Position numbers and translations under genes: made by a program
Shown here: piece after piece, positions 1 to 7,925 of the stretch
How positions within the stretch are numbered: position 1 is the stretch's first letter
Layout: each line of letters starts with the position of its first letter
Assembly (NCBI GenBank): GCA_019694315.1
Contig: JAIBCE010000023.1
Location: 1 to 43,426 of the forward strand
Origin: Sandaracinaceae bacterium
GTDB taxonomy: Bacteria; Myxococcota_A; Polyangia; Polyangiales; Sandaracinaceae
Direction: 5' to 3'
DNA length: 43,426 bases
The notes under the pieces: model-generated
Told to the model about the DNA's origin: nothing
The model's input: only the letters and a program-made list of their open reading frames with translations
The model's database searches: none

Positions 1-804
1 TAGATCATCCGTGATCTCGTCGCCGTCTTGGTCGGGCAACGTGTCGGCGCGAGAACGGGCCGCCGGAGTATCGGCGGTGTCGGACCGCCGCGTGGTCTCG
101 GCCCGCCGTGTTGATTCGGAGGTAGCAGCCGTCGTGCTGGTGACCTGCCGTCCGGTGTGACCGTGAAGCCGTACGACGAACAGCCGAGACGCGGCCCCTG
201 CGGCACACGCCTCGTCCGTGGCCGCAATCAGAAACTCGCGTTCTTGTCGGCGCCCCTCCACACCCACCCCGATCCGCACTCGGACGGGTTCACCCGCATC
301 GATCCGGTGGGCACACACGACGTAGTCGCCTGCGGCGGGCACTCCGGGCCAGACGAGGCGCCGGCGCTGCGCATCCTGCATGAGGAGCACCTCCTGCGCC
401 CCACTCGGACCTTGCACGATCACGCGAACCGCGGCACCCGTGCTGTCCGCTGCGCGCACAATCTCGAGGTCGAGCCCGCGCTCGGACGGTGCGGGGTCGA
501 GAACACAATCCTCTTGCTCGGCATACCTGCCGCTCGGGCACGACGTGGGCTCGCCCACGCAGCGCTCGCGCGCGCTCGCCCACGCCTGGCCCGGCCAGCA
601 ACAGTGGCCCTGGGTGTCCGCACTTCCCGAGCGACCATCCTCGCAGGTGGGAGGCGACTGGTCGGGGGGATCCAGACTTGCTGCATGTGACGCAGGGTCC
701 TGAGCGAGTGCGCTCGACGCCCCCGCAGAAGCGAGCACAACCAACAGGGGCGCAAGGGCAACGAGCCAACTCGGCCTGTGGTGAAGGCGAGGAAACAGTC
801 TCAT
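1..804 (-). CDS. Secreted Cys-rich protein, partial (3' end outside window)
   Basis: The minus frame is open from an ATG at 804 to the window edge (268 codons, no stop), so the C-terminus is missing. Residues 1-35 form a classical signal peptide: basic start, hydrophobic core at about 13-29, and an A-L-A-Q cleavage-like end. Residues 54-100 are Cys-rich and contain G-H-C-C-W-P-G-Q at 66-73 followed by R-C-V-G-E-P and C-P-S-G. I recognise this module from many myxobacterial secreted and kinase-linked proteins; its function is unknown. Residues 110-215 look like a compact beta-rich domain. A Thr/Ser/Arg-rich linker then leads to an Asp-rich D-Q-D-G-D-E segment resembling a calcium-binding thrombospondin-3 loop right at the edge. 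It is divergent from the LuxR-type gene at 1104, and its codon use is less GC3-extreme than genes after 2300. Product location (periplasm or exterior) is inferred from the signal peptide. Confidence 0.75.
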   Translation of the reverse strand, partial: MRLFPRLHHRPSWLVALAPLLVVLASAGASSALAQDPASHAASLDPPDQSPPTCEDGRSGSADTQGHCCWPGQAWASARERCVGEPTSCPSGRYAEQEDCVLDPAPSERGLDLEIVRAADSTGAAVRVIVQGPSGAQEVLLMQDAQRRRLVWPGVPAAGDYVVCAHRIDAGEPVRVRIGVGVEGRRQEREFLIAATDEACAAGAASRLFVVRLHGHTGRQVTSTTAATSESTRRAETTRRSDTADTPAARSRADTLPDQDGDEITDDL

Positions 805-1103
805 GCGATGCTCCTGGCGATCCGGCGCGACCACGCGCCCGAGCGACCACGCCTCCTGTACTGCCCCACAAATCACATCACGCCTCGCGGCGATGCCCGC
901 ATTCACCTGGACACCGTAGCCCACGCGCCCCTCCCGGGACGTACGTGGAAACACGTACGCGGGACGAACCGAGTCACTCTTCGACGCTCGCCAGGATTGC
1001 CCCGCCTCTGCTCGCCAGGAGTGTCCACGGAGACCACCTCCGCGTTCACTTCTCGATGCCGTCCAAGTCACTTGAGGCCGTCGACTCGCGATCGTAGGAT
1101 CGC
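805..1103. promoter_or_regulatory. Divergent intergenic region with inverted and direct repeats
   Basis: This 299-bp gap separates the divergent genes starting at 804 (minus) and 1104 (plus), so it must carry both promoters. It holds a perfect 8-bp inverted repeat around a GAAA loop at 940-959, two copies of GCTCGCCAGGA at 986-996 and 1010-1020 (24-bp spacing), and a 7-bp inverted repeat at 1087-1104 that reaches the downstream start codon. No confident -35/-10 pair stands out. The repeats are candidate regulator sites, possibly for the adjacent LuxR-type protein; that link is inference. Confidence 0.5.
940..959. promoter_or_regulatory. Perfect hairpin CGTACGTG-GAAA-CACGTACG
   Basis: An 8-bp perfect inverted repeat closes a GAAA tetraloop of the GNRA type, so the RNA would fold stably on either strand. 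It lies between the two divergent genes, about 135 bp upstream of each start. It could be a dimer-binding operator (the arms are internally palindromic CGTACG-like) or a 5'-leader hairpin. Confidence 0.45.
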
Positions 1104-1104
1104 G
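1087..1104 (+). promoter_or_regulatory. Inverted repeat overlapping the regulator start codon
   Basis: CGCGATC and GATCGCG are perfect 7-bp arms around GTAG. The right arm ends on the G of the GTG start codon at 1104. In mRNA this hairpin would occlude the initiation region; as DNA it could be an autoregulatory operator. No good Shine-Dalgarno is visible outside the hairpin. Confidence 0.4.
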
Positions 1105-2210
1105 TGGTGTTGACCCTCTCTCACTCGGAGGTTGAGAAGCTCAGGGCACTCCGGAGGGCATTGGCCATCATCGACACAGATGGCCCCCCGCTCGCTCGCT
1201 GGCTCGCGGATGAGCTTCGAGATCTTCTATCAACGGAGGGGACTCTCGTTTACACACCTCGTTGGGAGGAGGCCGGCTGGGCCGTCGATCAGTTCGCGGT
1301 GTCCGGCATCGGAGCATCCCGAGAATCCACCCTTCGCAGCGGCTTCGAAGCGTGGATTCGACGTTCCGAGGCTCCGTGGGCGTACTACGACCCACGGCGC
1401 GTCGAGAGGCCCCAAAGAAACAAGGCGCTGGCCGTCGGCACCTGGCGAACGCTCGCAGAGAACCAACTGCCAGCGACCCTCGCGAAGGCGCAAATCTCCA
1501 AGGAGGAGCGCCTGCGGCGGGCGTCGTCGGTCGGGGACGCACGGCCGTGGTTCGAGCACTGGGGCACGGTCGATGCCCAGCAACTGCGAGTGATCGTGTG
1601 CGACGGCGGTCAGATGCTCGGATGGGTCGGCGGCCTCCAGCACTCGCACTTCGGCGGGAACGCGAGGCAGTTGCTCGCACGGGTCGTCGCGCCCCTCCGA
1701 AAGCGGTTCGCGCTCGAGGCTCAACTCTCCGGTTCGGTGGCACACGCGCTCATCCCAGCGCTGCTGGATGGGATCCCGACGGCCGCCTACGTGCTCGACG
1801 GTCGGGACCGCGTGGTGACCTGCAACGCCATCGGACGGGAGTGGCTCGCGGCAGATCCGAAACGCGCTGAGTTGTTGCGTGCAGCCCGCAGGCGGTCGGG
1901 CGACTCTCGCTTCACCGTCACGGAGATCATCTCTCCTGGGGTCACCCGACACGCATTGGCGATCGAGCGGCCAGGCGTCCCCGTTTCACCGCCGGTCACC
2001 GCGGTGGCTGTCCGGTTCGGGCTGACGAAGCGCGAGACGGACATTCTCCGCGGCCTCGCCGAAGTTCGCACGAACCGGACGATCGCAGGCATGCTGGGGT
2101 GTTCGGAGCGCACGGTTGAAACCCACGTCGGCCGAATTCTCGCGAAGAGCGACTGCGGCTCGCGTGCTGCGCTGATCGCGACGGTCTGGACGCTCGTCGG
2201 GCGCGCATGA
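1104..2210 (+). CDS. LuxR-family transcriptional regulator with PAS-like sensor region
   Basis: A 368-residue DNA-binding regulator. Residues 302-366 are a typical LuxR/NarL-type helix-turn-helix: L-T-K-R-E-T-D-I-L at 307-315, then the recognition region around C-S-E-R-T-V-E-T-H-V at 333-342. Residues about 215-285 look like a PAS fold, and residues 40-200 form an uncharacterised sensory region, perhaps GAF-like. There is no receiver domain with a phospho-acceptor Asp, so it is probably ligand- or protein-responsive rather than a classical response regulator. The GTG start at 1104 sits in a hairpin. It is divergent from a secreted Cys-rich protein, which it may control. Third codon positions are clearly less G/C-extreme than in genes beyond 2300, suggesting a different history. 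An IS110 remnant begins just after its stop. Confidence 0.85.
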   Translation: MVLTLSHSEVEKLRALRRALAIIDTDGPPLARWLADELRDLLSTEGTLVYTPRWEEAGWAVDQFAVSGIGASRESTLRSGFEAWIRRSEAPWAYYDPRRVERPQRNKALAVGTWRTLAENQLPATLAKAQISKEERLRRASSVGDARPWFEHWGTVDAQQLRVIVCDGGQMLGWVGGLQHSHFGGNARQLLARVVAPLRKRFALEAQLSGSVAHALIPALLDGIPTAAYVLDGRDRVVTCNAIGREWLAADPKRAELLRAARRRSGDSRFTVTEIISPGVTRHALAIERPGVPVSPPVTAVAVRFGLTKRETDILRGLAEVRTNRTIAGMLGCSERTVETHVGRILAKSDCGSRAALIATVWTLVGRA

Positions 2211-2212
2211 CT

Positions 2213-2281
2213 CGGCCGATGGTGGTTCTGCCAGTAGTGCCCCGTGGCCTCCATCGCGACGAGCGTGTCGTGCGAATCGCC
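2213..2281 (-). pseudogene. Remnant of an IS110-family transposase
   Basis: Between the regulator stop and nadB, the minus strand reads D-T-L-V-A-M-E-A-T-G-H-Y-W-Q-N (2225-2269). M-E-A-T-G-H-Y-W is the hallmark stretch of the DEDD catalytic domain of IS110 transposases. Only about 20 recognisable codons survive, with no start, no partner catalytic residues and no terminal repeats. It is therefore a relic, wedged between two genes of different codon style. It could be a chance match, but the motif is long and specific. Confidence 0.6.
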
Positions 2282-2307
2282 CACGAAATAGGGCGAATTC
2301 GCGCTCT

Positions 2308-3978
2308 TCACTCGTGACGCAGGTGCGGGGGCTCGCCGAAGACCATCACCGTGTCCTTGCCGAAGCGCTCGTCGGTGTCGGGGTGATCGGCGTTGTAGTG
2401 CAGGCCGCGGCTCTCCTTCCGCACCGAGGCGCAGCCGATGATCATCTCGGCGACGTCGGCGATGTTGCGCAGCTCGAGCAGGTCGCGCGTGACGTGGTGC
2501 TCCCAGTAGTACTCGCGGATCTCGTCCTTCAGGAGGGCCACGCGGCGCGCCGCGCGGCGCAGGCGCTTGTCGGTGCGCACGATGCCCACGTAGTTCCACA
2601 TGAACCGCCGCAGCTCGTCCCAGTTCTGGCTGATGACGACGCCCTCGTCGCTCGGCACCGCCTCGCCCGCGTCCCACTCGGGCACCTCGGCATGCGGGCT
2701 CTCCTTGCGGAGGTTCGCGAGCGCGTCGGCGGCGCGCTGGCCGTAGACGAGACCCTCGAGGAGAGAGTTCGACGCGAGGCGGTTGGCGCCGTGCAGGCCC
2801 GACGCGCTCACCTCGCCGATCGCCCAGAGGCCCGGAACGCTCGTGCGTCCGTCGCCGTCGCAGACCACGCCACCGCACATGTAGTGCGCGGCCGGCACGA
2901 CCGGGATCGGCTGGGCCGTGAGGTCGACGCCGAAGCGCAGACACTCGGCGTAGATCGTGGGGAAGCGCTCCTTGAGGTAGCTCGCCGGGTGATGCGTCAT
3001 GTCGAGGAACACGCAGTCGGCGCCGGTGCGCTTCATCTCGTAGTCGATCGTGCGCGCGACCACGTCTCGCGGCGCGAGATCCTTCATGGGGTGGTGGCGC
3101 GCCATGAACGCGTCGCCGTTGGCGAGGCGCAGGATGCCGCCCTCGCCGCGCAGGGCCTCGGAGATCAGGAAGCTCTTGGCCAGCGGGTGGAAGAGCGAGG
3201 TCGGGTGGAACTGGAAGAACTCCATGTTCGCGATGAGCGCGCCCGCGCGGTACGCCATCGCCACGCCGTCGCCCGTCGCGACGTCGGGGTTGGTGGTGTA
3301 GAGGTAGACCTTGCCCGCGCCGCCCGTGGCGAGGACCGTCGCGCGCGCCGAGATCGCGTGGACCTTGCCGGCGTCGGGGCTCTCGGGCGTGGTGTCGAGC
3401 ACGTACGCGCCCGCGACCTGGTGCGGCCCGCCGTACTTCGAGAGCTCGAGCAGATCGATCGCCATGTGGTGCTCGAGCACGCGGATGTTGGGGTGCTTGC
3501 GCGCGGCCTCGGCCAGGACGCGCTGCACCTCGCGGCCCGTCACGTCGCCCGCGTGGATCACGCGACGCGCCGTGTGTCCGCCCTCGCGCGTGAGATCGAA
3601 GCGGGTGAAGTCGATCGCGCTCATGTCGAGCGCGTTGCCGTCGCCGACCGCGCCGGGCTCCTTGTCGTCTTTCTCGTCGAAGTGCGCGCCGAGCTCGATG
3701 AGCTTCTTGATGCCCGCGGGCCCGCCCTTCACGACGAGGTCGACGACCTCGGGCTTGGAGAGGCCGTAGCCGACGCTGAGCGTGTCCTTGGCGTGCGCCT
3801 CGAACGAGTCGTTGGGGTCGAGCACGGCCGCGATGCCGCCCTGCGCCCAATTCGTGTTCGAGTCGGAGAGGCCGCGCTTGGTCACGACGACGACCTCGCC
3901 GTGCTTGGCCGCCTCGAGCGCGAAGGTGAGGCCGGCGACGCCGCTGCCGAGGACGAGGAAATCGCAGGTGATCCGCAT
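2308..3978 (-). CDS. nadB: L-aspartate oxidase
   Basis: FAD enzyme oxidising L-aspartate to iminoaspartate, the first step of de novo NAD synthesis in the cytoplasm. The 556-residue product is close to the usual length. The dinucleotide-binding motif G-S-G-V-A-G is at residues 11-16, followed by the N-W-A-Q-G-G-I-A segment, the A-T-G-G-A-G-K flavin motif, the F-H-P-T-S substrate-site motif, R-D-V-V-A-R, the V-P-A-A-H-Y-M-C-G-G loop, and G-L-H-G-A-N-R-L-A-S-N-S-L near the C-terminal third. All the family's expected active-site His and Arg motifs look intact. The ATG at 3978 is chosen because it directly precedes the beta strand leading into the FAD motif; the frame stays open far upstream, but that part is low-complexity shadow. 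No nadA or nadC is adjacent. It is divergent from the DUF4132 gene with a 101-bp gap. Confidence 0.95.
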   Translation of the reverse strand: MRITCDFLVLGSGVAGLTFALEAAKHGEVVVVTKRGLSDSNTNWAQGGIAAVLDPNDSFEAHAKDTLSVGYGLSKPEVVDLVVKGGPAGIKKLIELGAHFDEKDDKEPGAVGDGNALDMSAIDFTRFDLTREGGHTARRVIHAGDVTGREVQRVLAEAARKHPNIRVLEHHMAIDLLELSKYGGPHQVAGAYVLDTTPESPDAGKVHAISARATVLATGGAGKVYLYTTNPDVATGDGVAMAYRAGALIANMEFFQFHPTSLFHPLAKSFLISEALRGEGGILRLANGDAFMARHHPMKDLAPRDVVARTIDYEMKRTGADCVFLDMTHHPASYLKERFPTIYAECLRFGVDLTAQPIPVVPAAHYMCGGVVCDGDGRTSVPGLWAIGEVSASGLHGANRLASNSLLEGLVYGQRAADALANLRKESPHAEVPEWDAGEAVPSDEGVVISQNWDELRRFMWNYVGIVRTDKRLRRAARRVALLKDEIREYYWEHHVTRDLLELRNIADVAEMIIGCASVRKESRGLHYNADHPDTDERFGKDTVMVFGEPPHLRHE

Positions 3979-4079
3979 GGCCGCGATGGTAGGGCTCGCC
4001 CGCCGAGGGGGCCACCGTTCTCGTGACCGCGCCTCGTCGGGACAGATCCGAGGGCGGCTCGCCGTACCATGTCGCCGCC

Positions 4080-6923
4080 ATGAGCGGACGCGTGATCCCC
4101 CCCGTCGACGCGCTGCGCGAGCGCGAGCGCGCCCATCGACCGCGAGAGCCCCGCGTGTTCGTGCTGGAGCTCGCCTCGGCGATCGAGGAGCTGCCGCGCG
4201 AGGACACGCGAGCACCCATGGGCGAGCCCACGCTCTCGGGGCACCTGCCACGCCTCGCGCAGCTCCGGGGCGTGGCCAAGGCCTCGGGCGCCGAGACGCG
4301 TGAGGCGGCGCGCGCCTGGGCCGCCGAGAGGCACGCGCACGCGCCGCTGAGCGTGCGCGCCGCGATCGCCTACGTGCTCGCCGACCGCGAGCGCGCAGAC
4401 GAGCTCTTGCGAGAGGCACGGGGACGCGTCGTGCCACCGCCCGCGGCCACCCTCGCGCTCGAGGACGCTCGCGACGCAGGGCTCGTCGCCGATGCCGGCG
4501 CGTGGCTCGCGAAGAGCCACGGGGCCGAGGTGCTCGAGCGCGGCGCGCACGTGCTCGCGGCCCTCGCGACGGAGCCCGCCGAGGCCGAGCGCGTGGTGCT
4601 CGCGTGGCTCACGGCGTACGAGTCGCGCGCGAAGGTCGCGACCTCGTACGAGCGCACGAGCGCGAACGAGCAGCTTCGCCGGATGCTCGAGCTCGTGCTG
4701 CGCGTGGGCACGCCCGGCGTGGCCGCTCACGTCGCGCCGTCCATCGCCAAGGCTGGCGCGCGGAGCGACGTGGCCTCGTTCTTCAAGCGCTTCCCCGAGC
4801 TCGCCGAGGCCGCGCTGCGACCGCTCGCCAAGGGCCGCGGCAAGACCCGAGACGCCGCCGTCGCGATGCTCACGGGCCTCGGCCTCGGCGCGAGCCCGGT
4901 CACGAGCGCGAGCGACTCGGAGCCAGGCAAGGCGGCGAGCGCCGCCGAGAGCACCGCGAGCGCGCCGCCCTCGAGCGCGCCCTCGGGCGAGCCGCAAGAC
5001 GCGAAGGGCTCGGGCATCGAGGTGCTCGAGGAGCCGCCGTGGCGACACTGGTCGCGCTCGGGTCTGCTCGTGGTGGACGAGCCGCCGATGCCCACCTTCG
5101 ATCTGCCGCCGGAGGCCACGGCCAAGCACGATCGCGAGGCGTGGGTCGCCAAGCTCCCGTCCGTCGCGCGCAACGTGATCTTCAGCTCGCGCGCCGCGCT
5201 GCCCGTGGCGCACGCGTGGCTCACCTCGCGCGCGGAGCGCGAGGCCGCGGCGTCGTGGCTGACGACCTTCGCGCCCATCGCGATCTACGGCCTCTTGCCG
5301 TCGCTGATCGGCCCGACGGGGCCCTCGCGCACGACCGCGACGCGTGCGGTGCGCTTCGTGTGGCGAGGCCTGCCCGCCGAGCGCGGCCCCAGGATCGTCG
5401 AGCGATGGTGCGAGGACGCGCGCGCCGACAAGGCGGCGCTGGTCGCGGCCGTGCGCGCGATCGTGGAGGCCTCGGGGCGATGGGACTGCCCGAGCTCGGC
5501 CCCGAGCTGGCCCACCTGGCTCGCCGCCTCGGCGCTGCCGGAGGTCCGCACGAAGGCCGGGCTCGTGCTCCCGGAGCGCGCGCGCAAGCACCTCGTCGAG
5601 CTCATGATCGTGACGGGCGCGAGCGCGGGCGGAGGCGATCTCGTGCACCAGCACCCGGGCGTGGAGGAGGTGCGAGAGGCCCTCGATCCGACGAGCCTCG
5701 GGGCGCTGAGCTTCCACGTGTACACGCAGTGGTCGGTGCTCGGACAGAACGCGCGCGTGAGCTGGCCGCTGGGCCAGATCGCCCTCTTCGGAGGGCGATC
5801 TGCAGCGCACAAGCTCGCCGCACAGATCCGCAGCATGGCCACCGACAAGCAGATCGAGCGGGCCGTCGAGGCCGTCTCGGTGCTGGCACGCGTGAACGAC
5901 GAGAGCGCGCTCGTGCACCTCGCGACGCTCGCGGAGAGCGCGCGCAACGACAAGGTGCGCGCCGAGGCCAAGCGCCTGCTCGACGCGACCGCGAAAGACC
6001 GAGGCGTGTCGCTCGAGGAGCTCGACGATCTCGCGGTGCCGGACCTCGGCCTCGACGAGCGGGGTGAGCTCGCGCTCGACTTCGGGCCGCGGCAGGTGCG
6101 CGTGCGCTTCGATGCGCGACTCGAGCCCGTGCTCCTCGACGAGAGCGACGCGGTGCTCGCGCGGCTGCCGCGGCCGAGCAAGAGCGACGACGCGGGCAAG
6201 GCCGCGGCCGCGATCGAGCTCTACAAGGCGCTCGAGGCCGACGCGGCCGGCACGGCCAAGGCGCAGCTGCGCCGCTTCGAGCGCGCGATGATCACGGGGC
6301 GCACGTGGAGCCCCGCGCGCTTCGAGGAGCGGCTGCTCGGCCATCCCCTCCTTCGCACGCTCGTGTCGGGCCTCGTGTGGTCGGCGCGCGTGGGCGAGCT
6401 CGCGCAGAGCTTCCGCGTGGCCGAGGATCGCTCGCTCGCGGGGCCCGACGACGAGCCGCTCACGATCGCGCGCGAGGCGCTCGTGTCGATCCCTCACCCG
6501 CTCGCGCTCGACGCGACGCTCCGTGCGCGGTGGGGTCAGCTCTTCGGCGACTACGAGATCCTCCAGCCCTTCCCTCAGCTCGCGCGCGAGACCTTCGAGC
6601 TCACCGACGCCGAGCGCGCGGCGAGCACGCTCGATCGGCTCGCGGGGACCCAGGGCGAGATCGGCAACGTGTATGCGCTCGAGCAGCGTGGCTGGCGCGT
6701 GACGGGCGCCCGGAACTGGGTGGTGTCGCTCCAGCGCGAGCTCGCGAAGGCCACGGTGGAGCTGCGCTTCACGAGCGCGATCGATCTCGGACGACCCAAG
6801 GAGACACCGACGATCTCGGTGTCGTCGCTCGGGCTCGTGCTGCACCAGGCCGACGTCACCTTCGCCCTGCTCTCGCCGGTGGAGGCGAGCGAGGTCCTGC
6901 GCGATCTCGCGTTTCTCGCGTAG
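4080..6923 (+). CDS. DUF4132 domain-containing protein
   Basis: A 947-residue, probably cytoplasmic protein. Residues 1-270 are helical and HEAT-like. Residues about 277-312 are a Ser/Ala/Glu-rich linker. The C-terminal third (about 650-945) matches the DUF4132 pattern as I know it: V-P-D-L-G-L-D-E-R-G, then L-D-F-G-P-R, a P-R-P-S-K-S-D-D segment, R-R-F-E-R-A-M with R-T-W-S-P, and H-P-L-L-R-T-L-V-S-G-L-V-W. DUF4132 proteins include E. coli MolR/YehI and often lie beside MoxR-type ATPases and VWA proteins, neither of which occurs here. The ATG at 4080 is preferred to an in-frame GTG at 4023 because the first 19 codons of the longer form are low-complexity. The biochemical role is unknown. The methyltransferase gene follows 9 bp downstream, so the two are probably co-transcribed. 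Confidence 0.85.
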   Translation: MSGRVIPPVDALRERERAHRPREPRVFVLELASAIEELPREDTRAPMGEPTLSGHLPRLAQLRGVAKASGAETREAARAWAAERHAHAPLSVRAAIAYVLADRERADELLREARGRVVPPPAATLALEDARDAGLVADAGAWLAKSHGAEVLERGAHVLAALATEPAEAERVVLAWLTAYESRAKVATSYERTSANEQLRRMLELVLRVGTPGVAAHVAPSIAKAGARSDVASFFKRFPELAEAALRPLAKGRGKTRDAAVAMLTGLGLGASPVTSASDSEPGKAASAAESTASAPPSSAPSGEPQDAKGSGIEVLEEPPWRHWSRSGLLVVDEPPMPTFDLPPEATAKHDREAWVAKLPSVARNVIFSSRAALPVAHAWLTSRAEREAAASWLTTFAPIAIYGLLPSLIGPTGPSRTTATRAVRFVWRGLPAERGPRIVERWCEDARADKAALVAAVRAIVEASGRWDCPSSAPSWPTWLAASALPEVRTKAGLVLPERARKHLVELMIVTGASAGGGDLVHQHPGVEEVREALDPTSLGALSFHVYTQWSVLGQNARVSWPLGQIALFGGRSAAHKLAAQIRSMATDKQIERAVEAVSVLARVNDESALVHLATLAESARNDKVRAEAKRLLDATAKDRGVSLEELDDLAVPDLGLDERGELALDFGPRQVRVRFDARLEPVLLDESDAVLARLPRPSKSDDAGKAAAAIELYKALEADAAGTAKAQLRRFERAMITGRTWSPARFEERLLGHPLLRTLVSGLVWSARVGELAQSFRVAEDRSLAGPDDEPLTIAREALVSIPHPLALDATLRARWGQLFGDYEILQPFPQLARETFELTDAERAASTLDRLAGTQGEIGNVYALEQRGWRVTGARNWVVSLQRELAKATVELRFTSAIDLGRPKETPTISVSSLGLVLHQADVTFALLSPVEASEVLRDLAFLA

Positions 6924-6932
6924 CCTCGCGTC

Positions 6933-7799
6933 GTGCTCGAAGGTGCTCCCAGCCTCACCGCCCTGGCCGTGCTCTCGCTCCGCGCGCTCTCGAGCCTGCC
7001 CGGCTCACCGGCCGATCACGTGGGCGATCGCGGGCACCGCTTGCTCCTGCCGGGCGCGATGGATCGCGCGCTCGACGCGCTCGGCTTCGTCACCTCGCGC
7101 TCGGCGCGCACCCACCGAGCGCTCCGCGCGCTCACGCTGGGCCTCGCCGATCACGTGGCCCTCCGCACCGACGCGATCGATCGCGCGCTCACCGACGCGA
7201 TCTCGGGCGGCGCGCGGCAGCTCGTGATCCTCGGCGCGGGCCTCGACGGTCGTGCGTACCGCATGGACGCGCTGCGCGAGACGGCCGTGTTCGAGGTGGA
7301 CGTGGCGAGCACGCAGGCGATCAAGCGCCGCCAGGGCGCGATCCACGTGCCCCGCGCACGGCGGCATCGCTTCGTGGCCATGGACTTCGAGCGCGACGCG
7401 CTCGAAGCGCGCTTGCTCGCCGAGGGCTTCGATCCCGCGGCCCCGAGCGTGTGGATCTGGGAGGGCGTCACGCCCTACCTGCCGCACGCCGCGATCGAGG
7501 CGACGCTCGAGCAGATCGGGCGCCTCGCCGACGCCGAGAGCCGTGTGATCGTGACCTACGTGACGGGCGAGATGGTCAAGGCCCCCACGCTGCTCCTGCC
7601 GGCCTTGCTCGTGGCCTTCGAGGTGCTGGGCGAGCCGCTCCGAGGTCGCATGGAGCCCGAGGAATTCGCGGCGCTCGCGACGCGCGAGGGCTTCCGCGTG
7701 GCGAGCGACACCGCGAGCCCCGACTGGGCGAAGGTGCACTACCGCGAGCGCACGACCGGCCTCGAGATCACCGAGCGCCTCGCAGTGCTCGTGCGTTGA
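6933..7799 (+). CDS. Class I SAM-dependent methyltransferase, LCM/TIGR00027 type
   Basis: A 288-residue methyltransferase of the leucine-carboxyl-methyltransferase-like group, which uses S-adenosylmethionine to methylate an unknown, often small-molecule, acceptor. Motif I is V-I-L-G-A-G-L-D-G-R-A-Y-R at 98-110. The acidic ribose-binding strand is E-V-D at 121-123, and W-E-G-V-T-P-Y-L at 176-183 is the characteristic family motif. Length and motif order are normal. The GTG start at 6933 lies only 9 bp after the DUF4132 stop, suggesting one transcript. The acceptor cannot be told from sequence; the pairing with DUF4132 gives no firm clue. Confidence 0.88.
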   Translation: MLEGAPSLTALAVLSLRALSSLPGSPADHVGDRGHRLLLPGAMDRALDALGFVTSRSARTHRALRALTLGLADHVALRTDAIDRALTDAISGGARQLVILGAGLDGRAYRMDALRETAVFEVDVASTQAIKRRQGAIHVPRARRHRFVAMDFERDALEARLLAEGFDPAAPSVWIWEGVTPYLPHAAIEATLEQIGRLADAESRVIVTYVTGEMVKAPTLLLPALLVAFEVLGEPLRGRMEPEEFAALATREGFRVASDTASPDWAKVHYRERTTGLEITERLAVLVR

Positions 7800-7925
7800 G
7801 CGGCAACGGGGCTTCGTCCACTCCCCACCGCGACGCAGGGAGACCACCGCTCGACTCGATGGTCTCGCGGTCTGCGAGCGTCGCGAGCGTTGGCGTGACT
7901 TCGTGCGCGCTCTCATGCTTGGGGG

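Noticed and set aside
5..208. 67-residue minus-strand ORF at the window start
   Set aside because: It is out of frame with the secreted Cys-rich gene, which has a signal peptide and continuous coding sense from 804 to the edge.
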